NCBI GenBank assembly: GCA_902576865.1
Contig: CACGWZ010000001.1
Span: 62,001-126,000, forward strand
Length of the DNA: 64,000 bases
Direction: 5' to 3'
From: an uncultured Fidelibacterota bacterium
GTDB taxonomy: Bacteria > Fidelibacterota > Marinisomatia > Marinisomatales > Marinisomataceae
Positions 35,535-43,925 of this stretch are shown piece after piece. The notes under the pieces were generated by a model. The model did no database searches. It had not been told where the DNA came from and worked only from the letters and a program-made list of their open reading frames with translations. How positions within the stretch are numbered: position 1 is the first letter of the stretch; each line of letters begins with the position of its first letter. A program made the position numbers and the translations under genes.

Positions 35535-36347
35535 ATGAAAATAAACTTTATCCTCAAACTAAGCATCATATTTTATATTACCAACCTGTTGGGAGCAGAT
35601 AAAGAGCAAGTAATTAGTAGGGTTATATCTTATGCTAAAGATCAAAAAACCCCATCGATTGAATATATATTAAGCACATTTGAAGACAAAAGACTGCAAG
35701 TAGATATGGACGTGATCAAAAGGTTTGAAAACAAGCCAGAAAAAATAAAAACATACAAACAGTATAAAAAAATATTTTTCAACAAGCAAAGAATAGGTGG
35801 GGGAGTAAGTTTTTACAAAAAAAATAAAACCTTAATTGCGAGAGTAGCAAAGGAGTTTGAAATAGATCCAATAGTTTTAGTTGCTATTGTTGGTGTTGAA
35901 ACAAACTATGGACTAAAAAATGCAGAGTTTTCAGTGATTAACTCCTTGTATACGCAGGCGTTAAAAATGCCCAAAAGGTCTAGTTGGGCGACCAAAGAAA
36001 TAGCAGAGCTCTTAGCGCTTTGTTCAGAAAATGAAATTGATCCCTTTTCGCTTGATGGATCATACGCGGGGGCATTTGGGTACGGCCAATTTATACCTTC
36101 CAGCTTTAACAAGCTATCAATCGACTATAACAGGGACGGTAAAAAAGATCCTTATGATTGGGAGGATGTAATGGGGAGTATTGCATTTTATCTTACCGAA
36201 AACGGCTACCCAAAAAACGACTTTAATTTCACCTATAAGTCAAAAGCCTGGAAGGCTATAAGAACGTATAATAGATCAGATAAGTATGCAAATATTATAA
36301 TTGATCTAAGAAACGAAATAGCTAAAAATATTTTTTTATTAGACTAG
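35535..36347 (+). CDS. MltB-like lytic murein transglycosylase
   Basis: A 270-residue exported glycan-strand-cleaving enzyme. An N-terminal hydrophobic signal (~3-20) precedes an SLT/MltB domain: catalytic Glu in IVGVETNYG near residue 116-124, GAFGYGQFIPSSF near 183-195, and YNRDGKKDPYDWEDVMGSIAFYL near 200, a Ca-loop-like, MltB-type stretch. No lipobox Cys is seen, so it looks soluble periplasmic rather than lipoprotein. Its 3' end overlaps the converging aldehyde dehydrogenase by 26 nt. Confidence 0.88.
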   Translation: MKINFILKLSIIFYITNLLGADKEQVISRVISYAKDQKTPSIEYILSTFEDKRLQVDMDVIKRFENKPEKIKTYKQYKKIFFNKQRIGGGVSFYKKNKTLIARVAKEFEIDPIVLVAIVGVETNYGLKNAEFSVINSLYTQALKMPKRSSWATKEIAELLALCSENEIDPFSLDGSYAGAFGYGQFIPSSFNKLSIDYNRDGKKDPYDWEDVMGSIAFYLTENGYPKNDFNFTYKSKAWKAIRTYNRSDKYANIIIDLRNEIAKNIFLLD

Positions 36348-37719
36348 CCAAGGTTTCTTTGGTTTTGGTATAAGGCGGAAGCATCATTTTAAAAGGGGAA
36401 ATTGAACTACTTTTCAGCACTGCTTTGTGATGAGAACAGGCATCAAAACCAAACTTGCCGTGATAGCTACCAACCCCACTATTGTTTATTCCGCCAAAAG
36501 GAAGGTTTGGGTTCATGTGATGTAGAACGCAGTCATTTATTACCATCCCACCACTGGAAGTGCTTTTTAAAACCTCATTATGTACAGACGACTTATTACT
36601 AAAAAGATACAGGGCCAAAGGCTTCTCGTTTTTGTTTACATAGTTAATAGACTCTTCTAGGCCCCCAACTTTAACAATCGGTAAAATTGGGCCAAAGATT
36701 TCTTCCTGCATGATTGGGTTGCTGTAATTAACGCCCGTTAAAATGGCTGGAGAAAAATACAGACCACTTTGACTTATCTCTCCGCCACACACAATTTCTG
36801 CGCCGCTAGAAGTAGCATCAACAAGAGCACTTTTTAGCCTGTTAAGGTGGTGTTCGTTTGCAATAGAGCAATAATCTTTTTTAGATTCATCTATCCCTTC
36901 AGCAAAAAACTGCGACATGTTTTTTTCTAAGGCCAAAACAAGATCGTCGTGCACGTCTTCATCACAAAGAATATAGTCTGGAGCAGTGCAAGTTTGGCCA
37001 GCGTTCGCAAATTTATAAAAAGCAATTTTCCAGGCAGCGTCTTTTACGTTTGCGTGTTTATCAACGATAACAGGAGATTTGCCGCCCAGCTCTAACGTAA
37101 CACCTGCAAGGTGTTTTGAGGCAGCCTCCATAACAAGCTTTCCAACTTTCGGGCTTCCAGTAAATATTATATGGTTGAATGGAAGTTCCAAAAGTTTTTG
37201 TGCCAAATCTTTTTCACCCAAGAAAACAGCAACTTCATCCGAAGAAAACGTTTTTTCAATTAGTTTTTTTACCAAATCCCCTGATGCCGGGGTTAGCTCA
37301 GAGGGTTTAAGCACCGCTGTATTACCAGAAGAAATCGCAGCAATTAGCGGATTTAAGCAAAGCATAATTGGATAATTCCAAGGAGAAATTATTAAAACAC
37401 TTCCTTTTGGTTCAGGTTTTACCCAGCTTTTGGTAAAAGAAATGGCAAGGGGGCTCGCAACCCTTTTTGTTTTCATCCAGCTGTGCAAATTTTTTATTGC
37501 AAAATTAGCTTCAGCTTTCACCCCATAAACCTCTGCAAGAAGTGCTTCGGTTCTAGACTTTCCTAGGTCTTTAGAAAGAGCAGCAAGTACTTCATCCTCC
37601 ATTTCTAAAAAATTTTTGAGAAGGAGCCTTAATTTAGCTTTCCTTTCCTTGATGGTGCTATTCCTCAAAGATATACTTTTGACTTTTTGTGCCTTGAAAA
37701 CTGTATCTATGCTTTGCAT
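36322..37719 (-). CDS. NAD(P)-dependent aldehyde dehydrogenase (ALDH3-like)
   Basis: A 465-residue aldehyde dehydrogenase. The catalytic Cys lies in FANAGQTCTAPDY near 245, the general base Glu in LELGGKSP near 213, and SPWNYPIML near 116 and FTGSPKVGK near 190 bind the cofactor. Length and the C-terminal hydrophobic/basic tail resemble ALDH3/coniferyl aldehyde dehydrogenase types that oxidise fatty or aromatic aldehydes. No neighbour clearly fixes its role. A 66-bp gap separates its start from the divergent Smr gene. Confidence 0.9.
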   Translation of the reverse strand: MQSIDTVFKAQKVKSISLRNSTIKERKAKLRLLLKNFLEMEDEVLAALSKDLGKSRTEALLAEVYGVKAEANFAIKNLHSWMKTKRVASPLAISFTKSWVKPEPKGSVLIISPWNYPIMLCLNPLIAAISSGNTAVLKPSELTPASGDLVKKLIEKTFSSDEVAVFLGEKDLAQKLLELPFNHIIFTGSPKVGKLVMEAASKHLAGVTLELGGKSPVIVDKHANVKDAAWKIAFYKFANAGQTCTAPDYILCDEDVHDDLVLALEKNMSQFFAEGIDESKKDYCSIANEHHLNRLKSALVDATSSGAEIVCGGEISQSGLYFSPAILTGVNYSNPIMQEEIFGPILPIVKVGGLEESINYVNKNEKPLALYLFSNKSSVHNEVLKSTSSGGMVINDCVLHHMNPNLPFGGINNSGVGSYHGKFGFDACSHHKAVLKSSSISPFKMMLPPYTKTKETLASLIKKYF

Positions 37720-37785
37720 ATGAAGAAATATATGAAATTTTATTATACATTGTTATGAGGAATAAATTATTATGTAATTTTTAGT

Positions 37786-38103
37786 ATGTTAAAAACCGTT
37801 GACATAGCGCACGCAGGACAGTCATTATCAGAGGCCCTTGTTCTCTTAGAGGTTGCAATAAGCACCGCAAAAAAAGAGGGAGCAGTTGCAGTCAAAATAA
37901 TTCATGGCCTAGGATCGGGAAGCATTGCAGATGGTGTTAGAAGTTGGGCGCGTCAACAGGAAGGAAGGTTTAGAGCGGTCATTCCCGGAGAAGACTATAA
38001 TGCTTTTAACAAAGACGCAGTAAATATGAGATCAGAGCTTTCTAACAAACGAGACAGAGACTTTAATGGAAAAAATTCAGGGATTACAGTGTTTTGGCTT
38101 TAA
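37786..38103 (+). CDS. Smr-domain protein
   Basis: A 105-residue stand-alone Smr domain: DIAHAGQSLSEAL near 5-17 in place of the usual LDLHG start, and the hallmark VKIIHGLGSGSI near 37-48. Smr domains bind or nick nucleic acids; small bacterial versions and the Smr tail of MutS2 act in recombination control or on stalled ribosomes. The first Smr motif lacks the canonical DLHG His-Gly order, so activity is uncertain. Its stop interlocks with the converging gene over 4 nt (TTAA). Confidence 0.8.
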   Translation: MLKTVDIAHAGQSLSEALVLLEVAISTAKKEGAVAVKIIHGLGSGSIADGVRSWARQQEGRFRAVIPGEDYNAFNKDAVNMRSELSNKRDRDFNGKNSGITVFWL

Positions 38104-39296
38104 TTGTTAAGCGGTATTTCTTCAAACAAAACACCAATTTTTTTTAATCTTTTGATAAGAGTGTTTCCAAGTCCAGTCGAAGGAGTTAAGAGACCGCCAA
38201 AACCGGCACCACCAGGAAGATCGGCCGGGTTTTCAACAGCCAAACATAACGCGCTTTCACAAGCCATTCTTGATGTCATCTTATAACCAGGGTCGCCGCT
38301 TGAAGACATAGAAAACGCACGAAAACCACCACCTGTCTCCACCAAGAACCTACTCTTAAAGAAGCCAGAATCCATAGCCTTTTGAGAAGGTCCCTCTCCT
38401 GGCTTTCTAAAAAACCTTCTTAATAATTTGCGCAATGGAGAAATAATGATGAGCCCCAGAGCAATAGTCATGAAGGTTACTTTTCTAGCTGCACCTTTTT
38501 TAGAATAATATGCACCTTCTGAATAAACAAAATCATCCCCGTAGTATTTACCAATAGAACTCGATAGTGCAGCTGATCTTCTTACGACTCTCGTGTTAGG
38601 AAGTGCCATTACAAAAGGCCCGGTCCAACCACCGAGGTGCGGTATTTTTTCTACTTTAATTTTATCGCTTGTCTTTTTTTTCTGGTTTTCTGAAACAGTG
38701 TTTTCTGGATTTAGGGAAAACTTTCCAAGACCGCCTTTCGCTAGCTTTGCATCCATCGACGAAAACATCGTTTCTATCGTGCCGCCAGAAGCTTCACCCT
38801 TCCACGCCTGAAAACATTGTACTTTTTTAACATCTCCATCAACCTGGTTGACAGCATAAAACACCCCAAGATCAGAAGGGGCAGAGTCAAAACCACAAGC
38901 ATTTATAACCCTAACTCCTTTATCGAAAGCGGACTTGTGGTGTTTATCAATCATGTCTTTAATCCAAAAACTTTCGCCGGTTATATCAACATAATGGCAG
39001 CCGTTTTCAATACAAGCCTTCAAAAGATAAGAGCCGTATTTATGATATGGACCAACCGTGGAAAGCACAACCTCTGTTTCTCTACACATTGAATCTAAAG
39101 CATCTACATCAAAGGCGTCTGCAACAATTATAGGAAAAGGCAGGCCGTTTGTGTTTTTTATATTTTCCAACTTTTCTTTGCTTCTTCCCGCAATTGCCAT
39201 TGGAACATCAGAATACCTTTCTGACATATATTTTGCACACAGCTCACCAGTGAACCCGGTAGCACCAAAAATTATTATTTTATATTTTTTACTCAT
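38100..39296 (-). CDS. Saccharopine-dehydrogenase-like / trans-acting enoyl-reductase-like protein
   Basis: A 398-residue oxidoreductase with an N-terminal Rossmann motif GATGFTGELCAKY (11-23) and the GPYHKYGSYLLKACIENGCHYVDITGE stretch near 82-108 that typifies the saccharopine dehydrogenase-like group (mammalian SCCPDH, mycobacterial trans-acting enoyl reductase). A hydrophobic stretch near 275-290 followed by Lys/Arg could anchor it to the membrane. Lysine metabolism is unlikely since related genes are absent; a lipid role is inferred from relatives. It overlaps ppdK by 4 nt (ATGA) and is transcribed after it. Confidence 0.8.
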   Translation of the reverse strand: MSKKYKIIIFGATGFTGELCAKYMSERYSDVPMAIAGRSKEKLENIKNTNGLPFPIIVADAFDVDALDSMCRETEVVLSTVGPYHKYGSYLLKACIENGCHYVDITGESFWIKDMIDKHHKSAFDKGVRVINACGFDSAPSDLGVFYAVNQVDGDVKKVQCFQAWKGEASGGTIETMFSSMDAKLAKGGLGKFSLNPENTVSENQKKKTSDKIKVEKIPHLGGWTGPFVMALPNTRVVRRSAALSSSIGKYYGDDFVYSEGAYYSKKGAARKVTFMTIALGLIIISPLRKLLRRFFRKPGEGPSQKAMDSGFFKSRFLVETGGGFRAFSMSSSGDPGYKMTSRMACESALCLAVENPADLPGGAGFGGLLTPSTGLGNTLIKRLKKIGVLFEEIPLNN

Positions 39297-41965
39297 AGTT
39301 CAACTTGTGCTGCAGCTAGCCTTGCAATAGGTACACGATAAGGAGAACAGCTAACATAATCAAGACCCAATATTTTACAAAACTCTATACTGTTAGGTTC
39401 TCCTCCATGCTCACCACAAATACCAAGAGAAATCTTATTTTTACTAGCTCTTGCGTCTCTTACAGCGATCTTCATAAGTTTGCCAACCCCTTTACGATCA
39501 ATCTGTTCAAAGGGGTCTGCAAGCATAATTTCTTCATCAAAATAATGAGGAAAAAAGGTACCTGTATCATCTCTACTAAAACCAAACGTGGTTTGTGTAA
39601 GGTCATTTGTGCCAAAGCTAAAAAAGTCAGCCACCTCAGCAATTTCTTCAGCTACAAGACAAGCACGCGGTACTTCGATCATGGTTCCAATTTTAAAATT
39701 TATTTTTAAATCGCCCTTTTCAAGTATTTCATTTTTTATTGCAAGAACAATTTCTTTCTGGTTTAAAAATTCCTCTAAATTAGAAACGAGAGGTATCATT
39801 AGCTCAACTTTTGGATTATTTCCTTCTTTTTTAAGCTTTGCAGCCGCTCCAATAATAGCGCGAGCCTGCATGGCGGTTACTTCTGGATATGAAATACCAA
39901 GACGGCAACCCCTATGGCCAAGCATGGGATTTGCCTCTTTTAGGGATTCAACTCTTTCTTCAACAGTTTTAAGCGGCAGGTTCATGTCGCTCGCCAACTT
40001 TTTCATTTCTTTGCCGTGTATATTGATAAATTCATGAAGAGGTGGATCTAAAAGCCTTACAGTTACTGGCAAACCGTCCATTTTTTTAAATATTTTGTAA
40101 AAATCTTTTCTTTGGAAAGGAAGAAGATTTTTTAGATATGAGTTTCGACTCTCTTTATCTTCTGCTAAAATCATTTTTCTGAACTCATGAACCCTTTTCT
40201 CATCAAAAAACATATGTTCAGTTCTACAAAGGCCAACACCTTCTGCACCAAAACTAAGCGCCCTTTCACAGTCTTCAGGGGTGTCAGCGTTTGTTCTAAT
40301 TTTTAGCTTTCTTATTTTGTCTGCCCACGACAACAGTAGGCTGAGCGGTCCAGTATTATCCAAAGGATTTTGGAATAGCCTCATTTCACCAAGGTAAATA
40401 TCTCCAGAAGAACCGTTGAGCGTTATGTAATCTCCCTCCTTTATTTTTTCTCTACCTATTTTTGCAAATTTTAAGCTTTTATCAATAGTTAAATCTTGAC
40501 ATCCTACAACACAGCTTTTGCCCCAACCTCTTGCAACTAAAGCTGCATGGCTAGTTAAGCCGCCCCTTGAGGTTAAAATGCCTTCAGAGTAGTGCATTCC
40601 ATGTATATCTTCGGGAGATGTTTCTTCGCGCACAAGTATAACTTTTTTATTTTTCTTTCCCATAGCCTCAGCCTTCTCTGCGCTGAAAACAGCAACACCA
40701 CAAGATGCGCCAGGGCCGGCGGGTAGGCCAGCCGAAACAGGTAAGTTGTTTTCAATATCTTTGGGATTAATGTTTTTTAAAAGACTTTCATAAATCTGAA
40801 GCGGTCTAACTCTGCCCACAGCGATCTTTTTAGTTATAAGCTTTTCTTTAACCATATCAGTTGCAATTTTTATGGCGGCAACACCTGTTCTCTTACCTCT
40901 TCTTGTTTGAAGCATCCAAAGTTTATTTTCTTGAACAGTGAATTCGATGTCTTGCATATCATCAAAGTGGTTTTCTAGCTTCTTTCTTACAATGTTTAAT
41001 TCTTTAAATGCTTTTGGCATTACAGCAGATAAAGAGTTTTTATTATTACCAACAACTGGATGGGGCGTTCTAGTGCCTGCAACGACATCTTCTCCTTGGG
41101 CGTTAGGAAGCCACTCTCCAAAAAATACATTTTCACCCGTTGAGGGGTTTCTTGTAAAAGCAACGCCCGTCCCGCAATTTTTTCCAAGATTTCCAAAAAC
41201 CATAGCCTGAACGTTCACAGCAGTACCCATAGAAGATGATATTTTTTCAAAACTTCTATATTCTTTTGCCCTTTTTCCATTCCAACTCTCAAAGACTGCA
41301 GCAATAGCGCCATAAAGTTGTTCATAATGATCGTCTGGAAAAGGAACGCCAAATTCCTTTTTTACCATTGTTAAATATTTATTTGATAAAACCTTCCAGT
41401 CTTCAGCTTTCATGTTAGAATCATTTTTATACCCTTTATTTTTTTTAACAGACTCCAGCTCTTTTTCCATAAGTACCCTGATGGGGTTGGTCGACTTGTT
41501 TAGCTTGAGCGCTTTTTCCATCACTACATCTGCATACATCATAATTAGTCTTCGGTAGCTATCATAAACAAAGCGTTCATCCTCACTTATCTTAATCATG
41601 GAGGGTATAGTTTTAGAAGTAAGCCCTATATTTAGTATTGTTTCCATCATTCCTGGCATGGAAATCGGCGCCCCCGACCTAACAGACAGAAGCAGCGGAT
41701 TTGATCCGCCAAATGTTTTTCCAATAACGCTCTCCGTTTTAGACACATTTTTTTTAATGTTATTTTTTAAAACAATAGATAATGATTTAGCTTTTAGGTA
41801 ATCAGAGCAAAGGCTTGTAGCTAAAGTAAAACCTGGAGGAACCGGAAGACCAAGTTTGCACATTTCTGCAATGTTAGCACCCTTTCCACCCAAAACATCT
41901 ATCATGTTTTGGTCTCCGTCGGTTTGGAGTTGAGAGAAAAAATATATTTTTTGTTTATTGTTCAT
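39293..41965 (-). CDS. ppdK: Pyruvate, phosphate dikinase
   Basis: Interconverts pyruvate + ATP + Pi with PEP + AMP + PPi. The 890 residues comprise the ATP-grasp nucleotide domain (LGGKGANIAEM near 26, SVRSGAPISMPGMMETILN near 91), the swivelling phosphohistidine domain (GGLTSHAALVARGWGK near 455-470, His being phosphorylated), and the C-terminal PEP/pyruvate TIM barrel (GHRGCRLGI, FGTNDLTQTTFG, GICGEHGGEP). Length is normal. Serves gluconeogenesis or PPi-based glycolysis. Confidence 0.97.
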   Translation of the reverse strand: MNNKQKIYFFSQLQTDGDQNMIDVLGGKGANIAEMCKLGLPVPPGFTLATSLCSDYLKAKSLSIVLKNNIKKNVSKTESVIGKTFGGSNPLLLSVRSGAPISMPGMMETILNIGLTSKTIPSMIKISEDERFVYDSYRRLIMMYADVVMEKALKLNKSTNPIRVLMEKELESVKKNKGYKNDSNMKAEDWKVLSNKYLTMVKKEFGVPFPDDHYEQLYGAIAAVFESWNGKRAKEYRSFEKISSSMGTAVNVQAMVFGNLGKNCGTGVAFTRNPSTGENVFFGEWLPNAQGEDVVAGTRTPHPVVGNNKNSLSAVMPKAFKELNIVRKKLENHFDDMQDIEFTVQENKLWMLQTRRGKRTGVAAIKIATDMVKEKLITKKIAVGRVRPLQIYESLLKNINPKDIENNLPVSAGLPAGPGASCGVAVFSAEKAEAMGKKNKKVILVREETSPEDIHGMHYSEGILTSRGGLTSHAALVARGWGKSCVVGCQDLTIDKSLKFAKIGREKIKEGDYITLNGSSGDIYLGEMRLFQNPLDNTGPLSLLLSWADKIRKLKIRTNADTPEDCERALSFGAEGVGLCRTEHMFFDEKRVHEFRKMILAEDKESRNSYLKNLLPFQRKDFYKIFKKMDGLPVTVRLLDPPLHEFINIHGKEMKKLASDMNLPLKTVEERVESLKEANPMLGHRGCRLGISYPEVTAMQARAIIGAAAKLKKEGNNPKVELMIPLVSNLEEFLNQKEIVLAIKNEILEKGDLKINFKIGTMIEVPRACLVAEEIAEVADFFSFGTNDLTQTTFGFSRDDTGTFFPHYFDEEIMLADPFEQIDRKGVGKLMKIAVRDARASKNKISLGICGEHGGEPNSIEFCKILGLDYVSCSPYRVPIARLAAAQVEL

Positions 41966-42020
41966 TATGAATACATTTTAAATGATTTTAAAAAAACAAC
42001 CTTTTCGGGCAAAACAATTT

Positions 42021-42026
42021 AAGGAG
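42021..42026 (+). promoter_or_regulatory. Shine-Dalgarno deciding the MORN lipoprotein start
   Basis: AAGGAG lies 5 bases before the GTG at 42032, an ideal spacing. The alternative upstream GTG at 42026 would overlap the site itself, so the 42032 start, giving MKKTFILL, is preferred. Confidence 0.7.
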
Positions 42027-42031
42027 TGACC

Positions 42032-43150
42032 GTGAAAAAAACATTTATATTATTAGCAGCTTTAATTATGATTTCATGCTCAGGTGAAATATATGAGGAC
42101 GAACTAAGAATTGGAGAGAATGGCCTAGCATACGTTGGAGACGATAAGCTTTACTCTGGAGATGTGCTCGACAAGTATGGAGAAAAATTAGGAACATACA
42201 AGAAAGGCATAAAGGATGGCGCATGGACTGAAATTGATTATAAAAATGGTACAAGAAGAAAGGCCAACTATATTAGAGGAGTACCTGAAGGAGAGCAAAT
42301 TACATATGTTTTCCCCGGACCGATGGACAATAACAAAAGGCTAGAATATATTAATTATGAAAAGGGCAAACCTGTAGGAACATGGACACAGTGGAGCAGA
42401 GACAATGAAAATAGGCTTAGAAAAACTGGAGAAATTATTTTTGAAGAAGGTGCTGGAAGGTGGCGAGAGTGGGACCCAAATACACTTGTTGTTGTGAGGG
42501 CTGGGGACTATGAGAATTGGCAAAGAAGCGGGCTGTGGAAAAGCTGGGACCCACAAGAGGTTTTGGTTAGCGAAGGAGAATATGTTCAAGGCAACAAGGT
42601 GGGAAAATGGACCTGGTATAAAGACGGAGAAGATAAAGGTTGGGAAGAAAACTATAGCAACGGAGTCTTAAACGGTAAATTTAATAATCTATCTCCATAT
42701 GCAGATATTAGAGGAGTTGGTTCATTTAGTGAAGGAGTAAAAACAGGAGACTGGGAGGAATATTATAGCAGTATTAACGGATCTTTAGAGCGCTCGCAAT
42801 CTGGCTCATATCAGTTTGGAAAAAAGGTTGGTATGTGGTCTTTATATGCAAAAAACGGAAGAAGAATAGCAGAGGGACCATACAAAAACGACATAAAAGA
42901 AGGTGAGTGGACAGAGGGACAAGATATAGATTTTGGGTCAAGGTTTTTTGGGAAAGGAACTTATTCTAATAATGAAAAAAACGGAAGCTGGAGTTATGTT
43001 GCCCCAAGACAAAATCCAACAATTGAGGGGGCTTTTACAAACGGTGAGCCTACAGGTGAGTGGAAGGTCGTATACAATAAAAAAACTTTTAAAGGAAGTT
43101 TGGCAGAGCTAAAAAAACAAATTCCAAAGTTAAACGAATTCTCTTTTTAA
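42032..43150 (+). CDS. MORN-repeat (YwqK-like) lipoprotein
   Basis: A 372-residue exported protein. The signal peptide MKKTFILLAALIMISC ends in a lipobox with the acceptor Cys near residue 16, so it is probably a lipoprotein. The rest is built of 20-25-residue repeats of the MORN/YwqK kind: a G(x)W-type turn, a polar stretch and Y.nG.k.G (for example KDGAWTEIDY, GKPVGTWTQW, NKVGKWTWYKDG, KKVGMWSLYAKNG, EKNGSWSYV, PTGEWKVVY). At least eight such units are visible. Function is unknown; relatives are outer-surface or toxin-immunity-type proteins. It precedes the sdh operon by 115 bp. Confidence 0.82.
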   Translation: MKKTFILLAALIMISCSGEIYEDELRIGENGLAYVGDDKLYSGDVLDKYGEKLGTYKKGIKDGAWTEIDYKNGTRRKANYIRGVPEGEQITYVFPGPMDNNKRLEYINYEKGKPVGTWTQWSRDNENRLRKTGEIIFEEGAGRWREWDPNTLVVVRAGDYENWQRSGLWKSWDPQEVLVSEGEYVQGNKVGKWTWYKDGEDKGWEENYSNGVLNGKFNNLSPYADIRGVGSFSEGVKTGDWEEYYSSINGSLERSQSGSYQFGKKVGMWSLYAKNGRRIAEGPYKNDIKEGEWTEGQDIDFGSRFFGKGTYSNNEKNGSWSYVAPRQNPTIEGAFTNGEPTGEWKVVYNKKTFKGSLAELKKQIPKLNEFSF

Positions 43151-43265
43151 AGCCTATTTTGCCTTCTTAATTTTTTAAAATAATTACCATTTTAGAAATT
43201 GATGGTTGCATCCAATTTATCTTTATATTTATGTAAATGAGTTTTAAAATTAGCATCACTTAAAT

Positions 43266-43925
43266 ATGTCAATATTAAAACTATTAACTTCTTCTGTTGG
43301 AAGAAAAATTCTAATGGCTATTACAGGGCTTTTGTTAGCCTTCTTTATGGCCTTCCATCTTTTTGGAAACTTGTTTCTTTTCCTAGGAGAAGAAGCCTTT
43401 AATGCCTACGTAAACAAGCTACACCAGCTAGGTTTTTTAATTAGAATAGCAGAATTCTTTTTAGTTTTATTTGTAGGCAGTCATGCATATAGCGGAACGT
43501 TACTTTGGTTAAAAAACAGAAAAGCAAAAAAAGTAATTTCTTCATACAGCAAAGCAAATACCTCGAATGCGGCAAGGTCTGCAGCGTTTACAGGAAGCAT
43601 TGTTTTCATTTTTCTTGCTACACACTGGTCTACGTTTTGGTATAAATTTAATTTTGATCTCCAAGGAATGAGCTATTACTATGTTGTTACAGAAAGTTCT
43701 GTAGGGTTTGGCAGTCCTGCTGTATCAATATTCTATATTGTGGCGATTGCACTTTTAGGTTATCATCTTAAGCACGGGATTACATCTGCAGGACAAACAC
43801 TTGGAATCGTAGGAACAAAATATGAAAAAATATATAATAATCTTTCAGCCATTTTTTGGTTTTGGATTCCTCTTGGATTTATTTCAATTCCAATATGGTT
43901 TGGTTTTATAGCGAGGGTTATATGA
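43266..43925 (+). CDS. sdhC: Succinate dehydrogenase cytochrome b subunit (type B)
   Basis: A 219-residue membrane anchor with five predicted helices. Histidines in HLFGN near 37, HQLGF near 59, GSHAYSG near 77, THWSTFW near 125 and YHLKHG near 165 fit the diheme cytochrome of type B succinate:quinone oxidoreductases (Bacteroidota, Bacillus, Wolinella), which need a single membrane subunit. No sdhD is present, in agreement. It acts in the TCA cycle and respiratory chain. The stop overlaps sdhA by 4 nt (ATGA). Confidence 0.92.
   Translation: MSILKLLTSSVGRKILMAITGLLLAFFMAFHLFGNLFLFLGEEAFNAYVNKLHQLGFLIRIAEFFLVLFVGSHAYSGTLLWLKNRKAKKVISSYSKANTSNAARSAAFTGSIVFIFLATHWSTFWYKFNFDLQGMSYYYVVTESSVGFGSPAVSIFYIVAIALLGYHLKHGITSAGQTLGIVGTKYEKIYNNLSAIFWFWIPLGFISIPIWFGFIARVI

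Noticed and set aside
43856-43921. Upstream start for sdhA
   Set aside because: It lies within sdhC, and the ATG at 43922 gives the usual N-terminus and an ATGA overlap.
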